A DNA stretch of 40,407 bases from Streptomyces bikiniensis (GCA_000716465.1 JNWL01000054.1:1-40407); one strand, 5' to 3'; shown: positions 8,279 to 16,960, counted from the first letter of the stretch. The notes: generated by a model from the letters alone, not told the origin. Numbers and translations: made by a program.

Positions 8279-8827
8279 TCAGAGGCCGAAATCCGCAGCC
8301 GTCAGGCCGAGCGCGGCACACGCCTCGCGGATGATCTGCTCCTCGGCAGGATCGATGAAGCCGTCCGCACCCGCGATCACGAGGCCGGTCTGGATGACGG
8401 CCCGCGCCTCGGTGGGCTTCTTCGCCACCTTGACGACCTCTTGGAGCACTGCCGCCTTGCCCATGACGAAACCGGCCGAAAGCTGGTCGACGTGCTTGTT
8501 GAAACGCTGGCGGAGCTGGTCGGCGGGGAAGTTCTGAAGCACGTCATTGGTGAGGATGAGCGATTCGACGTGCCGGCGCTCGGCCGGATCGACCCGTCCG
8601 TCGGCGGCGGCCACCAGCGCGCACATGGCCATGGCGGCGTCCCGGAAGCCGCCGCTCCTCAACTCCGTCTTCAACGACGTGAGCTGCGACTTCAACGCGT
8701 TCACGAGCTCCGCCCTGGAACCACCCGCGGACCGTGCGCCGGACGGTCCGGGGCCGCCGGAGCCGCCGCGCACCCCTTGGGCCTGCTGCAGCCCCCTGGC
8801 CGCCTGGTCCTTGATCCGATCCCACAT
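8279..8827 (-). CDS. TerB-like tellurite-resistance family protein
   Basis: A 182-residue protein. A short N-terminal segment (MWDRIKDQAARGLQQAQG) and a Gly/Ser linker precede a helical TerB domain from about residue 45. Acidic calcium/metal-type loops are visible as AAADGRVDPAERR and AGADGFIDPAEEQIIREAC. TerB proteins go with TerD/TerC-type stress systems, and many Streptomyces copies stand alone, as here. ATG 8827 is chosen because the upstream in-frame sequence is low-complexity and outside the domain; the nearest purine tract (GAGG) is rather far at 14 nt. Function beyond general envelope or metal stress is not established. Confidence 0.88.
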   Translation of the reverse strand: MWDRIKDQAARGLQQAQGVRGGSGGPGPSGARSAGGSRAELVNALKSQLTSLKTELRSGGFRDAAMAMCALVAAADGRVDPAERRHVESLILTNDVLQNFPADQLRQRFNKHVDQLSAGFVMGKAAVLQEVVKVAKKPTEARAVIQTGLVIAGADGFIDPAEEQIIREACAALGLTAADFGL

Positions 8828-9269
8828 CGCCACTCGTGCCACCTCGACCTCTGTTGCATCTTCCCTCGCCGGGCACGCATCATCACGCGCCACCCCGCCA
8901 ACGCCTCCACGCACCGCGAAGTTCCACACCGCGGGACCGGCCACGGGCAGGGGGGTGCCGTCAGGCGCCGCATTCGCCCGCGCCCACGCCGGGTCCAGCC
9001 TCCGGTTCGGGCCGGGTTCGGGGAACGGCACCGGGGTCTTTGTCCGCGAATCGGAGGAGGCGGTGGCCGACACCCCCGTGGTCCGTCTTCACCCGCGGCG
9101 GTCGGATCTGCCTGTTCTCCATCACCCGGGTGCCGGCCCTGGTCCCATGGCGCCGGACGGCGGACGGCGACGTCGGCGTCGAGGCGAGTCCCTTCGTCCG
9201 GGTCTCCTCAGGGATCGGTGTGCCCGCCGCCGGGGCGTCCCGGCGGTCGCGATCGCCGCGCGTCCACCC
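8828..9269. other. Gene-free stretch before the permease remnant
   Basis: Frames on the plus strand are open but disjointed. Fragments such as TRGGRICLFSITRVPALVPW (about 9090-9150) could be the decayed upstream part of the permease relic that follows. No intact gene is seen. Confidence 0.4.
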
Positions 9270-9615
9270 TGGGCATCGCGGCCGCGGTCCTGCTCGCCTT
9301 CTACGACGTCAGCGGCCTCTTCGGCATCATGATGCCGATCGTGAGCTCCGCCGTGGTGCCGGTGCGGCTGCTGATCCTGGCCTCGTACGTCGCCTTCCGG
9401 CACCACCGCGCCGCGTACCCCGGGGAGTTCACCGGTTTCTCCGTCCGGGGCGGCGACAAGCCGGCGGTCGTCGCGGGGCTCGGTGTCCTCGCGGTCGCGG
9501 TGACAGCGGTAAAGGCGCCCGGCATGCGGCAGGCGGCCGTCATCGGCATCGTCATCGGCATCGTCTTCACCCTCGCCCTCCTCACCTGTTACGCCCTGAC
9601 GGCACGGCGGCGGCG
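9270..9615 (+). pseudogene. Permease-like membrane protein remnant
   Basis: About 110 codons read as hydrophobic helices: TLGIAAAVLLAFYDVSG, FGIMMPIVSSAVVPVRLLIL, then a hydrophilic loop with HHRAAYPGEF, then VVAGLGVLAVAVTAV and IGIVIGIVFTLALLTCYAL. The spacing of helices resembles the C-terminal part of APC-type amino-acid permeases. There is no start codon with a ribosome site, the upstream half is scrambled across frames, and the IS630 relic abuts its 3' side. I treat it as a relic. The family is a guess from helix layout only. Confidence 0.45.
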
Positions 9616-9619
9616 ACCC

Positions 9620-9930
9620 TGGTCTTCCGCGGGCCGGAAGTGCCGTTCGGACACGAGGCGAGGCGTTCAAGGATCCCGTCTGCGGCCCTGGTCCGGACGG
9701 AGGGCCCCGGGTCGGTGTTCCTGGCGGCGATCCGGGTCCGGATGCCGTTCTTCAGGGCTCGGACGGTCTCGTGGACGCCTCGTCGTGTCTGCTGTGTTCG
9801 TCGCCCCGGCGAACAACCGCTCGACCGGGTTGAGCCAGGACGATCGCAGGTGGAGCCGGCGACGTGCCGGCAGCCAGGTCCTTGCTGCCGGGGGCTCGTG
9901 GATGGCGCAGGCGTCCAGCACCAGGTGGAC
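9620..9930 (-). pseudogene. IS630-family transposase C-terminal remnant
   Basis: Read on the minus strand, two frames join into the DDE C-terminus of IS630 transposases. The first frame gives HLVLDACAIHEPPAARTWLPARRRLHL and SWLNPVERLFAG, which includes the catalytic Glu. After an indel near 9780 the second frame gives RRGVHETVRALKNGIRTRIAARNTDPGP and TRAADGILERLASC. Family members normally read HLVLDNYATHK..SWLNQVERWF..RRGVH..NPRPFVWTKTADEIL. The N-terminal two thirds and any terminal repeats are missing. It sits just downstream of the LysR gene and was probably left by an insertion followed by deletion. Confidence 0.8.
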
Positions 9931-9951
9931 CGCCGGAACCCCGCGCCCGGA

Positions 9952-10965
9952 TCAGCTGCGACCTGCGACGTGGGGCCAGTCCCCCTCCCGGTTCCCGCCC
10001 CGGACTGTTTCCCGGCCCCGCGCCGATGCCACGTGTCCGGCAGCTGCCACCACTGCCTCGACGAGCGGTTCCGTGCGGTTCTCCCTCAGCCAGGCGAGGC
10101 CGGCCGTCGACGGGGGCAGGTCCGTGACCTCCACGTAGCGGACGCCGGGGCGCGGGAAGAGGGCGCGCGCGGCGGCCGGCAGGAAGCACATGCCCCTGCC
10201 CTGGGCCACGAGGTGCAGCAGGCCCTCCAGGTCCGAGGCGACGGGTCCGTAGCGGACCGGGGTGCCGTCGGGTCGCGGGTCGACTGCCCAGAAGTCCCAC
10301 CAAAGCCGTGGCACCTGCGGCGGGACGTCGATCACCGGGTGGCGCGCCAGCTCGGCGAGGGCGATCCGGTCGCGGTCCACGAGCGGGTCGCCCGCGGAGA
10401 GGCAGGCCAGCCGCGGCTCCGTGGCCAGGTGTTGCACCTCGACGCCGGGCGGGACCGGTGGACGGAGGAAGGCGACGTCGACGTCATGGCGGAACAGGGC
10501 GTCGAAGTGGTCGGCGAAGTGGAGGCAGCGCACGTCGACCTGGACCAACGGGTGCCGTTCGTGGAGCAGACGCAGGACGGCGTGCGTGTAGGGCATCGCC
10601 GCTTCCGCGCCGATGGTGCCGACGACGAGCCGTCCGGAGAGCCTGCGCGCCTGGGTCGAAGCGCTGCGGCTCAGCCGGTCCATGGCCACCACCACACCGC
10701 GCGCGTCCGCCAACAGCACCCGGCCCTGCGGGGTGAGCGTGACGGCCCGGCTCGAACGGTCGAACAGCCGCACCCCGAGGCGTCTTTCCAGGTCTCTGAT
10801 CTGCTGGCTCAGCCCTGACTGCGTGATGAACAGCCGGGCGGCGGCGCGCGAGAAGTGGAGTTCCTCCGCGAGGACGACGAACAGCCGGAGTTGATGGGCG
10901 CTCGGCGTCCGCGGGTCGGGACCCGTCGGCGCGGTGCCTTCGGCGGCCGTTTCGCCAGTAACCAT
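9952..10965 (-). CDS. LysR-family transcriptional regulator
   Basis: A 337-residue regulator. The N-terminal winged helix spans roughly residues 24-83: HQLRLFVVLAEELHFSRAAARL, then the recognition helix TQSGLSQQIRDLERRLG and LFDRSSRAVTLTPQGR. A periplasmic-binding-protein-like effector domain follows (LVVGTIGAEAAMPYTHAVLRLL.. to the end). The start is ATG 10965 with AAGGGA upstream. It diverges from a secreted serine hydrolase at 11126 across 160 bp that hold an inverted repeat, the classical LysR arrangement. The C-terminal tail ends next to the IS630 relic and could have been altered. The inducer is unknown. Confidence 0.95.
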   Translation of the reverse strand: MVTGETAAEGTAPTGPDPRTPSAHQLRLFVVLAEELHFSRAAARLFITQSGLSQQIRDLERRLGVRLFDRSSRAVTLTPQGRVLLADARGVVVAMDRLSRSASTQARRLSGRLVVGTIGAEAAMPYTHAVLRLLHERHPLVQVDVRCLHFADHFDALFRHDVDVAFLRPPVPPGVEVQHLATEPRLACLSAGDPLVDRDRIALAELARHPVIDVPPQVPRLWWDFWAVDPRPDGTPVRYGPVASDLEGLLHLVAQGRGMCFLPAAARALFPRPGVRYVEVTDLPPSTAGLAWLRENRTEPLVEAVVAAAGHVASARGRETVRGGNREGDWPHVAGRS

Positions 10966-10988
10966 GATGAATCCCTTATCGATCGTCT

Positions 10989-11021
10989 TTCATGTCGCAT
11001 GGCCACAAGTGATGACATGAA
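10989..11021. promoter_or_regulatory. Inverted repeat between lysR and the serine hydrolase gene (candidate LysR operator)
   Basis: TTCATGTC (10989-10996) and GACATGAA (11014-11021) form a perfect 8-bp inverted repeat with 17 bp between. It begins 24 bp upstream of the lysR start and ends about 105 bp before the hydrolase start. LysR proteins typically bind such dyads between divergent genes, including a site overlapping their own promoter. Confidence 0.6.
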
Positions 11022-11125
11022 CAGAGTGCGAGTGGAAGGCTCGGCTCTCAAGCGACGCCCCGTGACAGCTCCTCGGTTCCGCAGGGGCGTCCGGCCATTG
11101 CCTTCTCGACGACGGGGGCCGAAAC

Positions 11126-12364
11126 ATGTCCGTGAGACGAGCGGTGGCGATGTTCGCCGCCCTCCTGGCCGTGCTGTTCGGCGCCGGCGCCGTTCAGGCG
11201 TCGCCGCCGCAGGCCGGCGCGCCCGTCCGCGCGGTGCGGAGCGCGCCGCCTGCGGCCGAGGCCGCGAGGGAACCGACGGGCGGCCCCGTGCCGGTCACGC
11301 CCGCGGGCCCCCGGGTGCCGGCGGGGGTCACGGCGGGAGTGGCCGTGTTCGACCGGCAGACCGGAACGTTCACCGAACAGCTCGACCCGGCCGCCACGTT
11401 CCGGTCGGCGTCGGTCGTCAAGCTCCTGATCGCCCTCGACTTCCTGTGGAGCCGCAATCCCGACACCGTCCCGGTCGCCGACCGCACGCGGCTGGATGTC
11501 ATGCTCCGCAGCAGTCAGGACGCGGCGGCCAACCACTACTGGTCGGCCTACGGCGGGCCGGCGATCGTCGAGCGCATGGTCACGCGGCTCGGGCTCGCCG
11601 ACACCGCTCCCCCACCGGCAGGCCACGAGGGGTACTGGGGCTACACGGCCATGTCGGCCCGCGACACCGTGAAGACCTACCAGCACATCCTGGAATCCGC
11701 TCCCGCGCCGGTTCGTGACTTCGTCATGGAGCGTCTGCGCCGGTCGACCCGGTGCGCGTCGGACTCCTTCGACCAGCATTTCGGCATCGCCGCCGCGTTC
11801 GACCGCCCGTGGGCCGTGAAACAGGGCTGGTCGGGGAGGTACGCGAAGGGGAACTGCGGCCCCGTGAGCACCACCGCGGCCGACGGCACCGACGCCTCGG
11901 CCCCCGCGTCCGCCGGCGCGGGTGACGCCGGCGTCGACCTGAGCCGGCCGGCGCTGCACACGACCGGCACCGTCGGAGCCGGTGACCGTTCGATCGTGGC
12001 CGTCCTCACTCTGCACCAGGACGGCACGTCGTACGGAAAGGCGTACACCGACCTCGGCCGGCTGACCCGTTCCCTGAACGTTCCCGGGGAAACTACGCCG
12101 AAGGGGAAGTGGTACGGGACGTGGGGTCAGGACGTCGCCGTCCGGAAGGACCCGGTCGTCGGGGACAACCTGCTGACCCGGCTCCCGGCCGGCGTGGAGG
12201 TGCTGGTGGGCTGCCAGAAGAAGGGGCAGCTCGTCTCCGTCCCGCCGTACACCAACGACTGGTGGGCGTATCTGCCGCAGTACGGGGGCTACGTCACCAA
12301 CATCTACATCAGCCACCCGGACGACCGGCTGCCGGACGTACCGCTGTGCACGAGTCAGAAGTGA
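11126..12364 (+). CDS. Secreted serine hydrolase (beta-lactamase/PBP-like) with C-terminal SH3-like domain
   Basis: A 412-residue exported protein with signal peptide RRAVAMFAALLAVLFGAGAVQA. The penicillin-recognising fold starts near residue 70. SASVVK is the SxxK nucleophile motif, SSQDAAANHYW occupies the SxN position (Ser-Gln-Asp), and KQGWSG replaces the KTG motif. These substitutions suggest a peptidoglycan-modifying or orphan hydrolase rather than a true resistance beta-lactamase. The last 100 residues (KGKWYGTWGQDVAVRKDP... to NIYIS) look like an SH3-type cell-wall-binding domain. The LysR gene diverges from it. A small secreted Cys-rich protein begins 29 bp after its stop, so the two probably form an operon. 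Confidence 0.85.
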   Translation: MSVRRAVAMFAALLAVLFGAGAVQASPPQAGAPVRAVRSAPPAAEAAREPTGGPVPVTPAGPRVPAGVTAGVAVFDRQTGTFTEQLDPAATFRSASVVKLLIALDFLWSRNPDTVPVADRTRLDVMLRSSQDAAANHYWSAYGGPAIVERMVTRLGLADTAPPPAGHEGYWGYTAMSARDTVKTYQHILESAPAPVRDFVMERLRRSTRCASDSFDQHFGIAAAFDRPWAVKQGWSGRYAKGNCGPVSTTAADGTDASAPASAGAGDAGVDLSRPALHTTGTVGAGDRSIVAVLTLHQDGTSYGKAYTDLGRLTRSLNVPGETTPKGKWYGTWGQDVAVRKDPVVGDNLLTRLPAGVEVLVGCQKKGQLVSVPPYTNDWWAYLPQYGGYVTNIYISHPDDRLPDVPLCTSQK

Positions 12365-12393
12365 ACCCGGGAATTCCCGGAGAAGGAGTGACG

Positions 12394-12891
12394 ATGTCGC
12401 GTACCTGGCGTTCCACCCTCGGTGTGGTCGGTGCCCTCCTGTGGTTGCTGGTGTCCGCCTTCGCGGCGGGCCCGGCCCAGGCGACGGCCCCGGACGGGCC
12501 TCGCGGGGACGGCGGCCGCACCATGGTCATGCCGCCCGCGCCCCGGGGCGAGGGGCCGTCCCCGCGTGCCGTGGCGGCCGTGTCACCGACCGTCTCGCCC
12601 TGGGCGGACTACGTGCACACGACGTCGGGCAGCCCCGTCACGTGCGCGTCGGGGAATCTCTGCACCGGGGTCTGGGACCCGGTGGTGGGCAAGTACAAGG
12701 TCTTCTTCCTCTACCGCTGCCACCAGTACTCCCTGTCCCACTGGAACGGCGTGGGACAGGTGGTGAACAACCAGGTCGGCGCCGCCGCGTTCTTCTACGG
12801 CCGGAACGGCCAGGTGCTGGACGTCGTCCTGCCGGAACCCACGCCCTTCACGTACGACTGGACGCCCGTGTGGTCCATCCGGAACTGCTGA
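12394..12891 (+). CDS. Small secreted protein, peptidase-inhibitor-I36-like
   Basis: A 165-residue protein. ATG 12394 follows AGAAGGAG at about 9 nt. The signal peptide is LGVVGALLWLLVSAFAAGPAQA. After a Pro-rich spacer the mature part contains four cysteines: TCASGNLCTGVWDP, LYRCHQYSLSHW, and a terminal ..WSIRNC. The pattern CxxGxxC plus an aromatic-rich strand segment resembles small extracellular beta-gamma/I36 inhibitor-type proteins of Streptomyces; I am not certain of the family. It lies 29 bp behind the serine hydrolase gene and is presumably co-transcribed, so a role with that wall enzyme is plausible. Confidence 0.75.
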   Translation: MSRTWRSTLGVVGALLWLLVSAFAAGPAQATAPDGPRGDGGRTMVMPPAPRGEGPSPRAVAAVSPTVSPWADYVHTTSGSPVTCASGNLCTGVWDPVVGKYKVFFLYRCHQYSLSHWNGVGQVVNNQVGAAAFFYGRNGQVLDVVLPEPTPFTYDWTPVWSIRNC

Positions 12892-13060
12892 ACGGCGCGC
12901 GTCGACACCGTCCGGCGGTCGCGGTCGCCTTCGGCGGCCCCGGTCACCGGGCGGCCTGCGTGACCACCCGGGACAAACCGGCCGGGGCCGCGGAAGCTTC
13001 CTCGACGAAGGTGGCCGGCTCCGCGACGGCGATCGCGCCGCCGCTCACGACCGCCGGCCC

Positions 13061-13678
13061 TCAGCTGCCGGCCCCGCTCCGGGCGCGACTGAGGACCCAG
13101 ACGCCGTAGGCCTCGTTCGCGGGGTGCAGCTGGTAGGTGCCTGCCCGCAGATCGACGCGGAGCCCGGCGGCCGTGAGGTCTGCTTCGAACCCGGCCGGGG
13201 TATAGGCGTGAGCGTGCGGGGGCCGGTCCTGAAGGTGAAAGCCGATCAGGATGCGGCCGTTTTCGCCGAGAACGGCGCTCATCGCACGCAGGGCCGCGCG
13301 TTCGGTGCCCTCGGCCAGGTAGACCATGACGTTGCCCACGCAGACGACCAGGTCGAACGGGCCGTCCTCGGGGCCCAGGTCGAGGATGTCGCGTTCCTGG
13401 ATCGGCAGCCCGGGGTAGGTCTCCCGCGCCTGCCGTACCAGTGCCTCGTCGGGCTCGATCGCGACCACGTCGTGCCCGCGGCGCAGGAGCGCTGCGGTGA
13501 CCCGGCCCATGCCGGCACCGGCGTCGAGCACTCGGGCGCCGCGTGGCAGGAGCGTGTCGGCGAGCCGGGCCTCACCGTCGACGTCCTCGCCGGCGGAGAC
13601 GAGTTCGGCGAACCGCTTGCCGTAGTTTCCGCTGCTGCCCGCCTCCTGCCAGCGGGTCCGCCGCGTCGTCATCGGCAT
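13061..13678 (-). CDS. Class I SAM-dependent methyltransferase
   Basis: A 205-residue Rossmann methyltransferase. Motif I is VLDAGAGMGRVT, the acidic end of beta-2 is VVAIEPDEAL, and beta-4 reads FDLVVCVGNVMVYL. The C-terminal half has the usual alternation and ends LRAGTYQLHPANEAYGVWVLSRAR. The substrate is unknown; this subclass usually acts on small molecules. Starts at ATG 13678 and ATG 13672 agree best with the family's short N-terminus; a GTG at 13717 would add 13 residues. No strong ribosome site is seen. Its 3' end faces the small secreted-protein gene. Confidence 0.88.
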   Translation of the reverse strand: MPMTTRRTRWQEAGSSGNYGKRFAELVSAGEDVDGEARLADTLLPRGARVLDAGAGMGRVTAALLRRGHDVVAIEPDEALVRQARETYPGLPIQERDILDLGPEDGPFDLVVCVGNVMVYLAEGTERAALRAMSAVLGENGRILIGFHLQDRPPHAHAYTPAGFEADLTAAGLRVDLRAGTYQLHPANEAYGVWVLSRARSGAGS

Positions 13679-13969
13679 GGTCCCGCGTGTGCCGGAGTGG
13701 TCCTGTTCATGCTCCACATCCTAGGACCGGCGGCGTACACGGGAACGTGGCCGACAGGAACTCTGCGGCCGAAGATCCTCTTGACGACACGATCGGCCGA
13801 TCCGTGCGGCGCTACGGTGGCGGATCAGCGGGACACGGGTGCGGTCGGGTGCCCGTCATCCGGTCGCCGCTTGAGTCCGGGGCGCCCGTGCGGTTGATCG
13901 GGGAACCGCGGCGTCGGGCGTGGAACGGGTACTGCGCAGGTCGCGGGACCAGCGGTCGGATCGGGGGGC

Positions 13970-14107
13970 GTGGACGTGTCGCCCGACGCCGGGCGCCTCC
14001 CCCCGCCGGAGCGGATCACCGCGAACGCCCGCGCCTACGTCGAGGGCGCCGCCGGCGAGCTCCTGCGGATCGTCTCCCGCAGATACGGACTCGACGCCGG
14101 AGCGTGA
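13970..14107 (+). CDS. Possible small hypothetical protein (45 aa)
   Basis: A GTG start with a G-rich tract (GGGGGG) directly before it, then 45 codons with strongly G/C-biased third positions, ending TGA at 14105-14107. The product ends in an amphipathic helix (ERITANARAYVEGAAGELLRIV). No family recognised. It could equally be chance coding in GC-rich DNA. Confidence 0.35.
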   Translation: MDVSPDAGRLPPPERITANARAYVEGAAGELLRIVSRRYGLDAGA

Positions 14108-14313
14108 ACCGGGGGGATCGGACCGGATGATCGGGTTCCGACCGGTCGCGTCCCTACGGCTCACGCGACCGGCACGTCTTCTCCCGGACACCGATCGGCG
14201 GCCCGGGGGCTCGACGGACCGCGTCCGTCCAGTCGGTCTCCTTTCGCGCGGCGGGAGCACGCGGGAGGACTCCGTCCCGGGCGGGGCGGGCGCGGGTCCG
14301 CTCCCGGAGGATT

Positions 14314-14344
14314 CGCTTGCGCCGTGCGGGGCGGGGCGCAAGCG
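14314..14344 (+). terminator. Hairpin upstream of the phospholipase gene
   Basis: A perfect 10-bp stem: CGCTTGCGCC (14314-14323) and GGCGCAAGCG (14335-14344), with an 11-nt loop. It lies about 72 bp before the gene's ATG at 14417. It could be a terminator for upstream transcription or part of a 5' leader. Confidence 0.5.
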
Positions 14345-14469
14345 GAACGTCAGCGGGACGATAGCGGCGGAGGACAGCCTGGGCCGTACACCGTTTCGCA
14401 TTCGGACAGGAGTCCCATGTCTCTGACCGCCCGCCGCACCGTCGGCACCGAACCCCGTCGGCGCGCTTG

Positions 14470-15960
14470 ATGACGGTCTGCGTCGCGCTGGGTGCGGCAC
14501 TGCTGACCCCCACCCCCGCCGGGGCGGCCGGGTCGACCAACGGGGACGCCCACAAGAACCTCGGGCAGGCGGACCGGGCCGAATGGATGTGGGGCGTCGC
14601 GAGCGACACCAAGCTGTCGGCGATGTCCATCCCCGGCACCCACGACACGCTCGCCATCCACGGCGGTGCGGCCGTGGAGACGCAGGAGGACTACGGCGAC
14701 AGCGCGCAGACGCTGACGGCGCAGCTGGAACGCGGAATCCGCGCCATCGACATCCGGGTCCGCGCCATCGGGGGGAAGTTCACGGTCCACCACAGCGCGT
14801 ACTACCAGAAGGCCAACTTCGACGACGTCCTGCAGAAGGCGCAGGACTTCCTCGAAGCGCATCCGCACGAGACGATCGTGATGCGGCTGAGGGCCGAGTG
14901 CGCGTACGAGAATCCCGGCGTCGCCAACTGCACGAACGACCCGAAGACGGTGAAGCCGGCGGACGTCAGGAACATCTTCGCCGGTTACGTGAAGGACGCG
15001 CGGTACCGGAACCTCTTCTACACCGACTCGGTGACGGGCGCCGGTCGGATCGCCGCCCCCACTCTGGGACAGGTCCGCGGCAAGCTGGTCCTGGGCAGCT
15101 TCGACAACGTCGACAGCGACGGCTACGGGATCAAGACCTTCAACGACTACAAGGAGGACACCTACAACGCCTCCTCCATCCCGGAGAAGTGGAACCTCGT
15201 CAAGGCCAACGTCGACAGGGCGATGGCCAGTGCCTCCCCCAACGACCTGTTCCTGACGTACTCGTCCGCCAACAAGGCCCCCGGCGGGGGGTCGCCGCTC
15301 TACTACGCCGGCGGTTACACGAAGGTCCAGAACGGGGTCAGCACCGAGGTCCCGGGGGTGAACTACCACCTGATGAAGCACCTCGACAACACCAGGGACC
15401 GCGTCGGCATCATCATGACGGACTTCCCCGGCTGGGGTCTGGTGAACGCGATCATCGACCACAACGCCCCCTTCGCCGTCGAGGGCGGCAACCGGATGAT
15501 CTGGACGGTCAACGACGACAAGACCTACGTCAACAGCCTGAACAACCGCTGCATGGTGCGGGGCCCGGAGCTCGACAGTTCCAAGACCGGCGGCCTGGTC
15601 ACCCAGCGCGCGTGCCAGTCGACCCCGCCCAGCAGCCACCAGTGGGGGGCCGAGAAGCCGTCGTACGACGGCAAGGGCCATTACTGGATCAAGGCGAGCA
15701 ACGGCAAGTGCCTGACCGTCCCCTACAACGACGGCACCCCGCCCGGCTCCGGCACCCAGATGTTCTGGTGGGACTGCGAGACCCGCTGGTTCTCCGGCAG
15801 CCAGCTGTGGAACATCGTCCCGGTCAAGCTCGCCACCCCGACCGGGTCCCGGCCGGCCTACACGTTCATCAACAACTGGACGGGCAAGTGCCTGTCGATA
15901 GACCCGGACACCACCACCGAGCCGACCGGCAAGGTCGTCCAGGAGACCTGCCCCAAGTAA
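14470..15960 (+). CDS. Secreted PI-specific phospholipase C with C-terminal ricin-B lectin domain (signal peptide apparently frameshifted)
   Basis: The 496-residue frame from ATG 14470 carries the PI-PLC X domain: SAMSIPGTHDTLA (catalytic His58), then IDIRVRAIGGKFTVHHS with the second His, and KWNLVKANV..FLTYSS further on. From about residue 335 the sequence is a ricin-type trefoil: NNRCMVRGPELDS, SNGKCLTVPYNDG, TGKCLSIDPDT and Q-x-W-type ends. The enzyme would cleave inositol phospholipids outside the cell. A strong ribosome site (ACAGGAG) precedes ATG 14417, not 14470. That upstream start encodes an Arg-rich 17-residue n-region (TARRTVGTEPRRRA) which hits TGA at 14468, while the hydrophobic signal core MTVCVALGAALLTPTPAGAA continues in another frame. 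A one-base indel around 14460-14467 is the simplest reading. Confidence 0.85.
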   Translation: MTVCVALGAALLTPTPAGAAGSTNGDAHKNLGQADRAEWMWGVASDTKLSAMSIPGTHDTLAIHGGAAVETQEDYGDSAQTLTAQLERGIRAIDIRVRAIGGKFTVHHSAYYQKANFDDVLQKAQDFLEAHPHETIVMRLRAECAYENPGVANCTNDPKTVKPADVRNIFAGYVKDARYRNLFYTDSVTGAGRIAAPTLGQVRGKLVLGSFDNVDSDGYGIKTFNDYKEDTYNASSIPEKWNLVKANVDRAMASASPNDLFLTYSSANKAPGGGSPLYYAGGYTKVQNGVSTEVPGVNYHLMKHLDNTRDRVGIIMTDFPGWGLVNAIIDHNAPFAVEGGNRMIWTVNDDKTYVNSLNNRCMVRGPELDSSKTGGLVTQRACQSTPPSSHQWGAEKPSYDGKGHYWIKASNGKCLTVPYNDGTPPGSGTQMFWWDCETRWFSGSQLWNIVPVKLATPTGSRPAYTFINNWTGKCLSIDPDTTTEPTGKVVQETCPK

Positions 15961-15985
15961 GCCCCACCAGCAGCACGCATGTCTG

Positions 15986-16020
15986 CGGGCCGTTCCTCCT
16001 CCTCCGGGAGGGACGGCCCG
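15986..16020 (+). terminator. Terminator after the phospholipase gene
   Basis: CGGGCCGT (15986-15993) pairs with ACGGCCCG (16013-16020), and inside it CCTCC pairs with GGAGG. It starts 26 bp after the stop codon. Confidence 0.75.
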
Positions 16021-16123
16021 TTCCCGTCCCTCCCGCACCTGCCGAGCCGGCGGTCGGACCCGGCCGCCGGGAGCGAGCCCCCGTCGGGGACCTCTGCGCC
16101 AAGACCTCGCATCCAGAACGCGT

Positions 16124-16960
16124 GTGCGCCAACTTCACGGCATCCGGTTCCCCCTTCTCGGTACGTACTGGATCACCGCCGGGAACGAGGGGGGCGGGGA
16201 CGCCGAGCGGCTCGTCCTGACCGACCCCCTGCCCTCGGGGACGACGTACGCCCGGTTCGTTGCGGATCGTCGACGGCTCGAACGCGGGCGCGAAGACCGG
16301 CCGGGCTGACGACGACCAGGCCACGTACGACGCCGGGACCGACACGGTGGTCTTCCGGCTCGGCGCCGGCGCCTCGGCGTCACAGGGCGGCAGTCCGGCC
16401 GGTACCGACGTCCTGCCGAGCGGCACGACCGTCGAGTACCGGGTCGGGCTCGGGCGGGAAACGGCGGGCACCCTCGTCACCGACACCGCTGCGGCGACCT
16501 ACGAGAACTGGCTCGGTCCGACTCCGGAGCCGCCGGCGTCCACGTCGGACGAGGCCGTGCCCGAGGTCGGGCCGGCGGCCGATCCGACCGTGGTGAAGGC
16601 GGCCGACGCGACCACCGACACCGTCGGGCAGACGGTGACCTACCGCTTGGGCGTCCACAACGCCGGACCCGGTCCGGCGACCGGGGTCACGGTCACCGAC
16701 CTGCTCCCGAACGGGCTCGTGTTCCTGTCCGCCGACACCGCCTCAGAGACCTACCTTCCGGAGACCGGAGAGTCGTCGATCGGTGAGGTGGCCTCGGGCG
16801 CCCGCGCGGTCCTCACCCTGCGGGCAAGGCCATCGGGCCCGAGCGCGTCACCAACACCGCCGTCGTCAGGGCCGCCGAGAAGGATCCCGATCCGGCGAAC
16901 AACACCGACTCCGTCACCGTCTGCGTCGAGCCCGCGTCGGCCCGTTGCACCCCCTGCGTA
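16124..16960 (+). pseudogene. DUF11 repeat (adhesin-like) surface protein, frameshifted
   Basis: Three frames join into two DUF11 repeats. Frame A (16160-16255) gives GNEGGGDAERLVLTDPLPSGTTY. Frame B (from about 16260) gives VDGSNAGAKTGRADDDQATYD, then VEYRVGLGRETAG, then the second repeat VTYRLGVHNAGPGPATGVTVTDLLPNGLVFLSA. Frame C (from about 16832) gives ERVTNTAVVRAAEKDPDPANNTDSVTV, the end of that repeat. The export signal and any earlier repeats are missing, and the C-terminal tail (to about 17300) is a Gly/Pro-rich frame without a clear anchor. DUF11 proteins are long, exported and repetitive. This one cannot be made intact. Confidence 0.8.

Larger units (their letters stand above)
13679..14416. 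other. Intergenic region upstream of the phospholipase gene
   Basis: About 740 bp. It contains one possible 45-codon gene (13970-14107) and one hairpin (14314-14344). Otherwise I see nothing with a credible start or conserved motif. Confidence 0.5.

Noticed and set aside
5670..8321. An 883-codon open frame on the minus strand
   Set aside because: Arg/Gly-rich translation of the antisense or wrong frames of the sigma, ZIP and mscL genes; no ribosome site or domain.
6824..10138. A 1104-codon open frame on the plus strand
   Set aside because: It is the shadow of high-GC genes (ZIP, mscL, TerB) on this and the other strand; composition is Arg/Pro/Gly-rich without any fold, and only the 9270-9615 part looks like a real permease relic.
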